NCBI GenBank assembly: GCA_029776205.1
Contig: JAKOTQ010000011.1
Coordinates: 24,726 to 88,725 of the forward strand
From: Bacillota bacterium
GTDB lineage: Bacteria; Bacillota; UBA4882; UBA8346
DNA length: 64,000 nt
Direction of reading: 5' to 3'
Shown piece by piece: positions 18,228 to 26,695 of the stretch (positions are counted from its first letter, which is position 1; every line of letters begins with the position of its first letter). The position numbers and the translations under genes were made by a program. The notes below the pieces were generated by a model. It was not told the DNA's origin and did not search any database. It worked only from the letters and a program-made list of their open reading frames with translations.

Positions 18228-18261
18228 TAGTTTATTTACTCTTTTTTAAAACTTTCATACA

Positions 18262-19296
18262 TTACATTGAACGGCTGCCAACGATCAAATTATGTTTTAT
18301 GCCGCTCAAACCTTCATCATCCAAGATTTTACCCGTTCCCAATGCGATACAGGACAAGGGATCCTCTGCCAGATGGATGGGGATTCCCGTCTCTTCGGCC
18401 AACAAACGGGTAAAACCATGAAGCAATGACCCTCCGCCGGTTAACACGATACCTTTATCGACAATATCCGAGGCCAATTCAGGAGGCGTTCTTTCAAGTA
18501 CTGATTTAATCCCGTCCACAATCGCTGTAATCGGTTCCGATAAAGCCTGAAAAGTGTCGAGCGACGTAAACTTAATCGTCCGCGGTAGACCGGTAACCAA
18601 ATCCCTGCCCCGAATCTCCATGGATTTACCTTCGCCATCAGGATAAGCCGAACCGATCTGAATTTTAATATCTTCCGCAGTCCGTTCGCCGACCATCATA
18701 TTGTACATTTTTTTGATATAGCGGATAATCGCTTCGTCAAACTTGTCCCCGCCAACGCGAAGAGACTCACTGACGACAATACCTCCCAAGGAAATAATGG
18801 CGATATCCGTCGTTCCACCGCCGATATCCACCACCATATTGCCACTGGCTTCAGTAATATTTAAACCTGCCCCGATAGCGGCTGCCATGGGTTCTTCCAC
18901 CAGATAGGTTTTCTTCGCTCCGGCCTGCATCGCTGCTTCCAAAACTGCTCTCTTTTCCACACTGGTGACTCCGGAAGGGACACAAACCACGATCTGCGGC
19001 CTAAATAAACGGGGTTTCGGAGATACTCGTTCAATAAAGTATTTCAACATAATTTCAGTTACATCATAGTCGGCAATAACTCCATCCTTCAAGGGACGCA
19101 CTGCAACGATATTACCGGGAGTACGCCCGATCATTTGACGCGCTTCTTCTCCGACTGCCAACACCTTATTACTATCTTTCTGAAGAGCAACAACGGAGGG
19201 CTCCCGAATTACAATCCCTTTATTTTTCACATAAACCAATACACTTGCTGTGCCAAGATCGATCCCGATATCGGTAACAAAATTATGCCAACTCAA
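18262..19296 (-). CDS. mbl: MreB/Mbl actin-like cell-shape protein
   Basis: 344 residues with actin-fold motifs: [16 protein letters not shown] (phosphate 1), [18 protein letters not shown] (phosphate 2) and [15 protein letters not shown] (adenosine). It polymerises under the membrane and guides side-wall synthesis. The location next to spoIIID, spoIIQ and spoIID is the one held by mbl in B. subtilis, so mbl is preferred over mreB. No ATG fits the N-terminus; a TTG at 19296 downstream of a GGAGG-containing G-rich tract is the start. Confidence 0.93.
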   Translation of the reverse strand: MSWHNFVTDIGIDLGTASVLVYVKNKGIVIREPSVVALQKDSNKVLAVGEEARQMIGRTPGNIVAVRPLKDGVIADYDVTEIMLKYFIERVSPKPRLFRPQIVVCVPSGVTSVEKRAVLEAAMQAGAKKTYLVEEPMAAAIGAGLNITEASGNMVVDIGGGTTDIAIISLGGIVVSESLRVGGDKFDEAIIRYIKKMYNMMVGERTAEDIKIQIGSAYPDGEGKSMEIRGRDLVTGLPRTIKFTSLDTFQALSEPITAIVDGIKSVLERTPPELASDIVDKGIVLTGGGSLLHGFTRLLAEETGIPIHLAEDPLSCIALGTGKILDDEGLSGIKHNLIVGSRSM

Positions 19297-19346
19297 GCCT
19301 CCGCCCCCCTGACAAACCCAGTATTTTCCTCGTATCTACTATTTTT

Positions 19347-19637
19347 CTATGCTTTTTTGGAATATCCTCCTTTTTTGGCATGAAATCCTTTCTTAATTTG
19401 ATACTTTTTACGGGTCGCTTCTCCACCTCGAATATGTCGTTCCGCTTTATTAATCTCTAAGACCCGTTTTACCAGTTCAGCCAGATCCCGGTTAAGATCC
19501 GGCAGCCTCTCGGTAACATCTTTATGAACTGTACTTTTGCTCACCCCAAAATGTTTGGCAGCTTGCCTGACCGTCGCATTATGATCGGCAATAAAATGAC
19601 TTAAATCCAATACACGTTTTTGAATATAATCCTTCAT
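19347..19637 (-). CDS. spoIIID: Sporulation transcription regulator SpoIIID
   Basis: 96 residues with the SpoIIID helix-turn-helix: ATVRQAAKHFGVSKSTVHKD, followed by the basic C-terminal helix and tail (RKKYQIKKGFHAKKGGYSKK). In the mother cell it activates or represses many sigma-E and sigma-K genes. It is very similar to the B. subtilis protein in length and layout and lies between spoIIQ and mbl, the classic order. The start at 19637 follows a G-rich ribosome site. Confidence 0.97.
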   Translation of the reverse strand: MKDYIQKRVLDLSHFIADHNATVRQAAKHFGVSKSTVHKDVTERLPDLNRDLAELVKRVLEINKAERHIRGGEATRKKYQIKKGFHAKKGGYSKKA

Positions 19638-19730
19638 CCCCCCGCCCCCCGGTTTTTTTATTACATATATATGGCTTGGGCAGGGGGATTATGTTTATTA
19701 TTACAACCGTAAATGCTGCTGATCTTCGGA

Positions 19731-20465
19731 TTATTCCATACTGACCGACAATCCCGAAATCAGTTCTTCCGGATTCACTGCCTGATTATCCCGGTAAACG
19801 GCAAAATGAATACTGGGCTCTTCGGAAGCACATCCGGCAACACCGCTTGTCCCCAGGACAAAGCCCCGTATCACCTTTTCACCTTCCTGAACCGTAACCC
19901 GGGACAAATTGGAATACCGACTTTCCCATCCATTACCATGCTCGATACGAACGCTAAAACTGCCGTCAATTAACTCGTCCACATTTACTACCATACCGTC
20001 AGCGGCTGACAAAACTTTACTCCCGGGTGGAGCCGCGATATCCACTCCGGCATGGAGTTTCCATGAACCACCGGAATTAACCCATTCAAAGGGTTTAATA
20101 ACCGCTCCGGTCAAAGGACTCCGAAAGTCTTCAGGATTAAAATTAGGTTTTTCAATTTCTGTGGATTGAATTTTACGAAGGTCCTTTTTAAGCAAATCGA
20201 TCTCTTTCTTTAAGGCTTCGATACTTTCGACTCCAGTTCGGTTGTTTAAATCGGACCGCCATTGTTTTAACTGCTCATAGCCTCGACTTGGCCCGAACAA
20301 GTAGAAACCCAGAATAAAAGAGAGGATATAAACTATCCAATATCTGCCTTTCAGTAAAGGTGCTGTGCCTCTCCAAATTTGGCTGGCCATTTTTTTAATT
20401 CCCAACCATCGCTTTTGCATACTGACTTTCATATTCAACCAGACTCGCTGAGTTCTCTTTTTCAA
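19731..20465 (-). CDS. spoIIQ: SpoIIQ-like M23/LytM-domain protein
   Basis: About 244 residues: a membrane segment (IVYILSFILGFYLFG), a coiled-coil linker and a C-terminal LytM domain from about residue 120. The domain has HAGVDIA with metal His and Asp, but the later HxH motif reads PSIHF and the middle loop reads RYSNLS where active enzymes have a His, so the zinc site is incomplete. SpoIIQ pairs with SpoIIIAH across the forespore septum and is inactive in B. subtilis in a similar way. ATG at 20495 has no ribosome site; TTG at 20465 follows GGGGTGAT and is preferred. Confidence 0.88.
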   Translation of the reverse strand: MKKRTQRVWLNMKVSMQKRWLGIKKMASQIWRGTAPLLKGRYWIVYILSFILGFYLFGPSRGYEQLKQWRSDLNNRTGVESIEALKKEIDLLKKDLRKIQSTEIEKPNFNPEDFRSPLTGAVIKPFEWVNSGGSWKLHAGVDIAAPPGSKVLSAADGMVVNVDELIDGSFSVRIEHGNGWESRYSNLSRVTVQEGEKVIRGFVLGTSGVAGCASEEPSIHFAVYRDNQAVNPEELISGLSVSME

Positions 20466-20516
20466 TTCGATCACCCCGAGTCTAGTCTTCACCATTTTAG
20501 GAAATTTTATCCGATC

Positions 20517-21458
20517 TCAGTATTTAATTTTACGAAAACCAATTCCCCGATAATAATGGCTCAGTATCTGTTGATACTTCCATCCCCGTTTGGCTAAACC
20601 ATCAGCTCCATATTGGCACATCCCAACGCCATGCCCATACCCGGTTACTTTCATCTGTAACCCGGCCGGAGTTTTTTCAAGCTGAACCGCATTAGAGTTT
20701 AATTGAAATGCTCTTCGAAACTCCTGTCCATCGATTTGACGGGAACCGCAACTAAGGCGGATAACCCGGCCGCTTTGGGTTATTTCATCAACTTTAAGAT
20801 TGCGAGCCTCATTGACCGAAAGCCGTAATCGTTTGGCCACCTCGTCCCATCCAAAAAAAAGATGTTGATGATAACGAGGGGAATGGCTGTCCATTCCGCA
20901 GGAAACCTGCTGCAAATAAGGAACATCATGTTTCCACACATTAACAGCTGCCTCTGTACCTACTCCACAAGTGGAATGAAATACTGCGTCGATGGGTTTC
21001 CCGTTGTAGACCATGACAATTCCCCGGGTTTCTTCCACTGCCCTCTTGATCTTGCGATAAAACCCGCCATACTCCCAATAACTCCACTTCGATTTAAGCT
21101 GTTTTGGGCTGAGCCATGCCTGACTTTCATTGGGATCATCGGAAAAATCGGCACTCTGATGATACCGGCTTCCTCTTCCCCCGAACCGTTTCATTCGGCC
21201 GACCGCCAACGTCCGCGCCGCTACTGCTTGAGCTTTTAAGGCTTCCAAGTCAAAACGGGCAGGCATTTCAGCCGCTAAAACCCCTACGAGATAATCCTCC
21301 AAGTCGAGCCGATACACTTTCTGCTCGGTTTGAGACACTAAAACCACAGGTAACGTCCTGACCAGTTCCGGCCTATCGCTCATATACCGCATTAAAACGA
21401 CAGGGCCCAGTCCCATCAACGTAAACAAAAGGAAATAAATAACGGATTTCGTAGACAG
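20517..21458 (-). CDS. spoIID: Stage II sporulation protein D (SpoIID)
   Basis: Membrane-anchored lytic transglycosylase that strips septal peptidoglycan during engulfment. It shows an N-terminal membrane helix, LEDYLVGVLAAEMPARF with the catalytic Glu, KAQAVAARTLA, HSTCGVGTEAAVNVW and YGHGVGMCQYGA. The start is odd. The only ATG, at 21488, has no ribosome site and lies before a perfect GAGGAGGGG; the first plausible codon after that site is CTG at 21458. A sigma-E-like -10 (GCATATGGT, 21492-21484) overlaps the ATG, so the transcript may begin inside it. If the ATG is used the gene extends to 21488. Confidence 0.93.
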   Translation of the reverse strand: MSTKSVIYFLLFTLMGLGPVVLMRYMSDRPELVRTLPVVLVSQTEQKVYRLDLEDYLVGVLAAEMPARFDLEALKAQAVAARTLAVGRMKRFGGRGSRYHQSADFSDDPNESQAWLSPKQLKSKWSYWEYGGFYRKIKRAVEETRGIVMVYNGKPIDAVFHSTCGVGTEAAVNVWKHDVPYLQQVSCGMDSHSPRYHQHLFFGWDEVAKRLRLSVNEARNLKVDEITQSGRVIRLSCGSRQIDGQEFRRAFQLNSNAVQLEKTPAGLQMKVTGYGHGVGMCQYGADGLAKRGWKYQQILSHYYRGIGFRKIKY

Positions 21459-21583
21459 TGAAATCCCCTCCTCGCCTTTGATCACCATATGCTTAATAAA
21501 TAAAAAAAATTCCCCGGTTAATCCAGAGAATCACAGAACTATGATAAAATAAAGCCATAATGAAGCATTCAGGGAGTGATACG

Positions 21584-23026
21584 GTGAAATCCGGAAATTA
21601 TCAAAGACCGCTAAACACAACTGAAACCTTAAACTTTAAAGAAATACCCCAATGGCTTATGGAATGTGCTCATACTCTCCTCAGTCATGGTTTTCAAGCT
21701 TATTTAGTCGGAGGAGCGGTCCGCGATCTGTCGCTGGGGCTCACCCCCCAAGACTGGGATTTAACCACAGATGCCCTACCGGAAACTGTAGAAACCCTTT
21801 TTTCAGAAAGCTATCCTTCGGGGAAAAATTTTGGTACAATCACCGTTGTCCATCAAGGCCATCATGTGGAGATTACGACGATGCGCCAAGACATCGGCTA
21901 CAGTGACGGCCGGAGGCCGGATCATATCCTATTCACTCATGATATTCTCACCGACCTATCCCGGCGCGATTTTACCATCAATGCAATGGCTTATGATTTC
22001 CGCTCCCAATTGCTCATCGATCCTTACAACGGACGCAAGGATCTCTACCACCGCCGACTTCAGACTGTCGGAGAACCTAAGGAACGTTTTAAAGAAGACG
22101 GCCTTCGAATGTTCCGCTTCTTCCGGTTTTTAGCCACCATGGACCTTCGGCCTGATCCCAAAGCCCTCAAGGCGATTCATCCCGATTTTGCCCAATGGCT
22201 CAGCGCCGAACGAATCCGCGATGAGTTGAGCAGGCTGTTAGTTGGGACTAATGTCCGATCAGCATTGGACCTCATGGAGCAATCGGGCCTACTTACTCAG
22301 GTCATCCCGGAACTGAAAGTCCGTCAATTTAATCAAAGTTCCCTCTATCCCAGTCTGTGGCATCATCTTTTAGAAACAACAGCTGCCATTCAACCCCGTT
22401 TAGAACTCCGTTGGGCTGCATTACTCCACGATGTGGCCAAACCCCTCACTTTTCAGCATGACGAAACCGGAGTTCATCATTATCATCATGACCGCCTGGG
22501 AGCCGAACTGAGTCAGAAAATTCTCAGCCGATTGCGTTACTCTAAAGCCTTCATCCAATCGGTCAGCCATTTGATCCAGTGGCATATGTTTCAACTCCCT
22601 TCCAACGCCACTGACGCTGCCATCCGCCGTCTGATCTATAGCGTTGGGCCTCAAGTTATTCCCGATCTGTTGGAATTGAGACGGGCGGATATCGTAGCCA
22701 CCGGACGTATTACACGTCAAACTTGGCACATCTGGAATGAACTCTCTGAACGAATTACTCTATTAGCAGCTGAAGCGCAATCCCCCCACACACAAAAACT
22801 GGCCGTAAACGGCCAGGATTTGATCGAACAGTTTCAGTTAAAGCCAGGCCCCCTCATCGGGAAGCTCCTGGCATACTTAACGGATATCGTCATCGAAAAC
22901 CCGGAATCCAATGAAAAAACTCAACTGCTCCACTTTGTAAATGATTATCTCCAAAAAAACCAGGGGCTTAATCTTCCATCTTCACATAATCCGCAGGATT
23001 CGGCTGGCTATCATCAATCTGATTAA
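21584..23026 (+). CDS. cca: CCA tRNA nucleotidyltransferase, long form with HD domain
   Basis: About 480 residues. The class II nucleotidyltransferase head has LVGGAVRDLSLG and the metal-binding DWDLTT, followed by RRDFTINAMAYD and the RNA-binding ERFKEDGLRMFR. A C-terminal HD domain has ALLHDVAKPLTF. It adds or repairs the CCA end of tRNA. The GTG at 21584 has GGGAG 7 bases upstream, while the in-frame ATG at 21560 precedes that site. It diverges from spoIID, and its 3' end overlaps the convergent BON-protein gene by 59 bases. Confidence 0.92.
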   Translation: MKSGNYQRPLNTTETLNFKEIPQWLMECAHTLLSHGFQAYLVGGAVRDLSLGLTPQDWDLTTDALPETVETLFSESYPSGKNFGTITVVHQGHHVEITTMRQDIGYSDGRRPDHILFTHDILTDLSRRDFTINAMAYDFRSQLLIDPYNGRKDLYHRRLQTVGEPKERFKEDGLRMFRFFRFLATMDLRPDPKALKAIHPDFAQWLSAERIRDELSRLLVGTNVRSALDLMEQSGLLTQVIPELKVRQFNQSSLYPSLWHHLLETTAAIQPRLELRWAALLHDVAKPLTFQHDETGVHHYHHDRLGAELSQKILSRLRYSKAFIQSVSHLIQWHMFQLPSNATDAAIRRLIYSVGPQVIPDLLELRRADIVATGRITRQTWHIWNELSERITLLAAEAQSPHTQKLAVNGQDLIEQFQLKPGPLIGKLLAYLTDIVIENPESNEKTQLLHFVNDYLQKNQGLNLPSSHNPQDSAGYHQSD

Positions 23027-23648
23027 CCACACGTTTAACACCTGTCACACTTCCGGCGATATCCACCGCCTCCAAAGCCACTTCTTTCGGAGTATTTCCG
23101 GACAGAGTGACTACCCCGTCATCCACCTTAACCCGGATTCGGCCTGGTATGATTGCCAATTCATCGGTTAAAACAGATTGAACCTGATTGGTAAGAGTCA
23201 CATCATCAACGGTCTCGGCTACCTTCAGTAAACTACTGATTTCTCTGACCCCCCGGGCTTTGGCCGCTGTTTCCAGAGCTTCCTCCACTTCATTACAATT
23301 GGACACACTGCCAACCAACTGCACTTCACCGCCGACGACCCGGACTCCTACCGAATCGGGAACCTCAGGATTGGCCCGCAGCTCTTCACTGACTTCAAAT
23401 GCCACGTCTTCATCGTCAATACCGCCATCCGTACAAACAGTAATATCGTTCTCAATCTTTTTAACCTCTGGAAAACTGCTGATCAACTGTTCAGCACGGA
23501 GTTTTTCTTCCAACACATCTACAATACCCTGGACTTGAACCACCCCGTCCTGATATACCCTCACTTTTAAATCATAAACCCCTAAGCCTTGATCTTCCTG
23601 TAGCTTCTGACAAATTTGCTCTGAAAGCATGTCGTGCTTAGCCGTCAA
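22968..23648 (-). CDS. BON-domain protein (three BON repeats)
   Basis: 226 residues containing three BON domains at about residues 5-70, 80-145 and 150-215; each has a pattern like LKVRVYQDGVVQVQGIV or IRVKVDDGVVTLSGN. There is no signal peptide or membrane segment, so it is probably cytoplasmic. BON domains are thought to bind lipid surfaces or other ligands; no function can be assigned. The start is TTG at 23648, preceded by GGAGGGG. The 3' end overlaps cca on the opposite strand. Confidence 0.8.
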   Translation of the reverse strand: MTAKHDMLSEQICQKLQEDQGLGVYDLKVRVYQDGVVQVQGIVDVLEEKLRAEQLISSFPEVKKIENDITVCTDGGIDDEDVAFEVSEELRANPEVPDSVGVRVVGGEVQLVGSVSNCNEVEEALETAAKARGVREISSLLKVAETVDDVTLTNQVQSVLTDELAIIPGRIRVKVDDGVVTLSGNTPKEVALEAVDIAGSVTGVKRVVNQIDDSQPNPADYVKMED

Positions 23649-23710
23649 CCCTTTCCCCTCCTTTACCTTAGTTTTGAACGATCACCCCCTAAATTATGAA
23701 TTTTTTAAAA

Positions 23711-23735
23711 TAAAAAGAGGCTGTGTCAGCCTCTT
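23711..23735 (-). terminator. Rho-independent terminator after serC
   Basis: A 9-bp stem with a three-base loop around 23715-23735 is followed on the minus strand by TTTTTATTTT. Confidence 0.88.
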
Positions 23736-23758
23736 CGAAAAATTCATCCCTATTTGGA

Positions 23759-24847
23759 TTATCCGTTTTTCTTCACAAATTCTTTCATAAACTCCGCCAA
23801 CGCTTTACAGCCTTCCACCGGCATGGCATTATAAATCGATGCCCGGATACCGCCGACGGAGCGATGGCCTTTCAAACCGACCAATCCGTTTTTCGAACCT
23901 TCCGCCACAAAAGAGGCTTCCAACTCCTCGCTGGGCAGACGGAAGGTGACGTTCATCAATGAACGGTAATCTTTTTTAGCATGGCCTTTATAAAAATCAG
24001 GATATTCATCGATCACATCATAAATATACTTGGCTTTTTCCTGATTTCTCTGCTCCATCGCAGCCACGCCGCCATTTTTCTTAATCCATTTCAATACCAG
24101 ATTAACCATATACACAGCATAAGCAGGCGGAGTATTGTAAAGCGAATCATTCTCCACGAAAGTTTTATATTGCAAAATCGCCGGTAAGTCCGTATTGGCC
24201 TTCTCTAAAAAGTCAGGGTTGATAACAACGACCGTAACGCCAGCCGGACCAAGATTTTTCTGAGCACCGGCATAAATCAGAGAAAATTGGCTGACATCAA
24301 ATCGCCGTGACATAATATCGCTGGACATATCCGCAACCAGCGGCACTCCGCCAAAGGACGGCAATACCGGCCATTGAGTTCCGTAAATCGTATTATTGGA
24401 AGTCAAATGGACATACGCCGGAGAATCACTGAGTTTAATCTCATCCATCGTCGGTAACCGGTCAAAATTGCTCCCTTTTGTGCTGGCCGCAATATTTACC
24501 TTACCGACTTTAGATGCTTCTTCATAAGCTTTCTTTGCAAAACTACCAGTAACGATGTAATCGGCTTCCACGCCCGGTTTTAAAAAATTCAGGGGCAGAA
24601 GAGCAAATTGCAAACTGGCACCGCCACCCATAAACAACACCCGATAGTTGGCGGGCATATCGAGCAGCTCTTTCATTAAGCTTTCCGTTTCAATTTGGAT
24701 CGCTTCATAATCCTTGCCCCGATGACTCATCTCCAATAAGGACATTCCCTTTTGATTAAAATCTAAAAAACTCTGACTAGCCTCTTCCAATACTTCCAGC
24801 GGTAACGTTGCTGGACCGGGGTAAAAATTGTAAACCCGTTCACCCAT
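23759..24847 (-). CDS. serC: Phosphoserine aminotransferase
   Basis: 362 residues, the standard SerC length. It starts ERVYNFYPGPATLPLEVL, has EMSHRGKDYE, and binds PLP through the lysine in IYAGAQKNLGPAG (about residue 198). It converts 3-phosphohydroxypyruvate and glutamate to phosphoserine, and can also serve pyridoxine synthesis. The start at 24847 follows GGAGGA; the 36 extra codons upstream to 24955 contain the promoter and are not coding. No serA is adjacent. Confidence 0.95.
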   Translation of the reverse strand: MGERVYNFYPGPATLPLEVLEEASQSFLDFNQKGMSLLEMSHRGKDYEAIQIETESLMKELLDMPANYRVLFMGGGASLQFALLPLNFLKPGVEADYIVTGSFAKKAYEEASKVGKVNIAASTKGSNFDRLPTMDEIKLSDSPAYVHLTSNNTIYGTQWPVLPSFGGVPLVADMSSDIMSRRFDVSQFSLIYAGAQKNLGPAGVTVVVINPDFLEKANTDLPAILQYKTFVENDSLYNTPPAYAVYMVNLVLKWIKKNGGVAAMEQRNQEKAKYIYDVIDEYPDFYKGHAKKDYRSLMNVTFRLPSEELEASFVAEGSKNGLVGLKGHRSVGGIRASIYNAMPVEGCKALAEFMKEFVKKNG

Positions 24848-24883
24848 TTCCAATCCTCCTCCAAATCTGTGGCGTCTGCGTTC

Positions 24884-24912
24884 ATTATATCTTTTTACAA
24901 TCTTTTCTTCAA
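24884..24912 (-). promoter_or_regulatory. Putative sigma-A promoter of serC
   Basis: On the minus strand TTGAAG (24912-24907) and TATAAT (24889-24884) are 17 bases apart, about 40 bases upstream of the serC start. Confidence 0.65.
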
Positions 24913-25097
24913 GAAATCCTTTACAATTCCTCCAATAAGTCACCCATGTAACCATTTGTTCACTAAACCGTAACCCAAACTCTGTTTATTTTGGGCTTTT
25001 ATTTACTTATACTAAGATTATAGGAATTTACTAAAAGAAACAACTCTCTTTTTCATTGAAAATTCCTTCCCTTCTAACCACTTTTCCTTTCCAACCG

Positions 25098-25121
25098 GCC
25101 GCTCTCAGCGGCTGTTTTTTT
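25098..25121 (+). terminator. Plus-strand terminator with no plus-strand gene upstream
   Basis: A 6-bp GC-rich stem (25098-25103 with 25107-25112) is followed by seven T residues on the plus strand. The nearest gene upstream on this strand is 2 kb away. Within the 359-base gap between serC and livF the rest holds the serC promoter and the livF terminator. The hairpin may end a small RNA starting near 25000. Confidence 0.6.
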
Positions 25122-25141
25122 ATTCCCGTAACAGCCGACTT

Positions 25142-25175
25142 AAAAATAAAAATCCCTGGATAAATCCAGGGATTT
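25142..25175 (-). terminator. Rho-independent terminator after livF
   Basis: A 10-bp stem (25165-25175 with 25151-25160) is followed by TTTTTATTTTTA on the minus strand, ending the liv operon. Confidence 0.9.
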
Positions 25176-25206
25176 ACTTATCTTCCTATAGTCATCTTGT
25201 ATCCAA

Positions 25207-25911
25207 TCAACCGCCCAAATAGGCCTTTCGTACTGCTTCACTGGCAGCCAGTTCTTTGGCATCTCCGGATGAAACAATTTTCCCGGTTTCCAGCACATAG
25301 GCCCGATTGGCAATAGCCAAGGCCATATTGGCGTTTTGTTCAACCAGCAAAATCGTAGTTCCAGTCCGGTTAATCTCCTGAATGATGGTGAATATCTCTT
25401 TAACCAACAGCGGTGCCAATCCCATGGACGGCTCATCAAGCAGCATCAGCTTAGGACGGGACATCAGTGTCCGGGCCATCGCCAACATCTGCTGTTCTCC
25501 TCCGCTCAATGTACCGGCCACCTGCCGATAGCGTTCCTTTAATCGGGGAAATTTCGCAAAAATCATCTCATAATCTTGCTTTACACCTTGTTTATCGCGG
25601 CGGATATAAGCACCCATCTCCAAATTTTCCATAACCGTCAAATTCGCAAAGATCCGGCGTCCTTCCGGAACTTGGGCCAAACCCATCTCCACGATTTTAT
25701 TGGCAGGGACCTCCCGTAACGACTTCCCTAAAAACTCAATCTCTCCTGAATGAATGGGAATCAACCCCGAAACACTATGCAACGTCGTCGTCTTTCCGGC
25801 ACCATTGGCCCCGATTAAGGTCACGATCTCTCCTTCATTTACTTCAAAACTACAGTCATGAAGAGCATGGATGTTTCCATAGTAGACATTAAGCCCGCGA
25901 ACTTTAAGCAT
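25207..25911 (-). CDS. livF: Branched-chain amino-acid ABC transporter ATPase LivF
   Basis: About 234 residues. Walker A GANGAGKTT, the signature LSGGEQQMLAMARTL and Walker B KLMLLDEPSMGLAP are all present, with the short LivF form and the PEGRRIFANLTVMENL pattern after the Q-loop. It pairs with LivG to energise uptake of leucine, isoleucine and valine or related amides. ATG at 25911 follows AGGAGG by 9 bases and overlaps the end of livG by 8 bases, showing translational coupling. Confidence 0.95.
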   Translation of the reverse strand: MLKVRGLNVYYGNIHALHDCSFEVNEGEIVTLIGANGAGKTTTLHSVSGLIPIHSGEIEFLGKSLREVPANKIVEMGLAQVPEGRRIFANLTVMENLEMGAYIRRDKQGVKQDYEMIFAKFPRLKERYRQVAGTLSGGEQQMLAMARTLMSRPKLMLLDEPSMGLAPLLVKEIFTIIQEINRTGTTILLVEQNANMALAIANRAYVLETGKIVSSGDAKELAASEAVRKAYLGG

Positions 25912-26695
25912 GAAGGCCGACCTCCTCTCCAAGATATGCTTTGATCACTCGGGGGTCTTGACTGATTTGGGCCGGAGTGCCTTCGGCAATGGTCTGGCCG
26001 TAGTCCAATACGATAATTCGCTCACAAATCCCCATAACCAGACTCACATCATGTTCAATCAGTAAAATCGTCAGATTAAACTTCTCTCGGATAAAACGAA
26101 TCAGTTGGGTCAAATCCTGGGTTTCCTGAGGATTCATGCCGGCAGCTGGCTCATCGAGGAGTAGTAATTTAGGTTGGGTTGCTAAAGCTCGGGCAATCTC
26201 AAGTTTCCGTTGTTCACCATAAGGAAGGTTCTTAGCCAACTCTGCCTGTTTATGCCCTAAATTGAAAATTTCCAAAAGCTCAATCGCCTTTTTGGTAATC
26301 TCTGCTTCTTCCTTGAAAAAGGCCGGTGTTCGGAAAACAGCATCGAAGGTTTTATATTTCACATTAGAGTGATAGGCGATCCGAATGTTATCCAGAACCG
26401 TCAAATCTTTAAATAAGCGAATATTTTGAAAGGTCCGGGCCATCCCCATTTGTGTAATTTGAAAGGGTTTCATATGCGTGGTGTTTTGAAATTTTCCGTT
26501 CTTATCGGCAAATTCTATTTCTCCGCTGGTCGGATGATAAACTCCGGTAATCATGTTAAATACGGTGGTTTTACCGGCGCCGTTTGGACCTATCAAACCC
26601 AGCAGTTCCCCTTCTTCCAGAGTCATATTAAAATTTGAAACCGCTTTCAATCCGCCAAATAGAATTGAAATATCCTTTACCCGTAATACTGTCAT
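25904..26695 (-). CDS. livG: Branched-chain amino-acid ABC transporter ATPase LivG
   Basis: 263 residues. Walker A GPNGAGKTTVFNMITGVY, the signature LPYGEQRKLEIARAL, Walker B KLLLLDEPAAGMNP and the LivG-type C-terminal tail (GTPAQISQDPRVIKAYLGEE). The signature has PYGEQ instead of SGGQ, which is normal for LivG. Its start overlaps the livM stop by one base (TAATG). Confidence 0.95.
   Translation of the reverse strand: MTVLRVKDISILFGGLKAVSNFNMTLEEGELLGLIGPNGAGKTTVFNMITGVYHPTSGEIEFADKNGKFQNTTHMKPFQITQMGMARTFQNIRLFKDLTVLDNIRIAYHSNVKYKTFDAVFRTPAFFKEEAEITKKAIELLEIFNLGHKQAELAKNLPYGEQRKLEIARALATQPKLLLLDEPAAGMNPQETQDLTQLIRFIREKFNLTILLIEHDVSLVMGICERIIVLDYGQTIAEGTPAQISQDPRVIKAYLGEEVGLHA

Noticed and set aside
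23759..24955. serC starting at 24955
   Set aside because: The extra 36 codons contain a good promoter (TTGAAG, 17 bases, TATAAT), and the usual SerC N-terminus starts at 24847 after GGAGGA.
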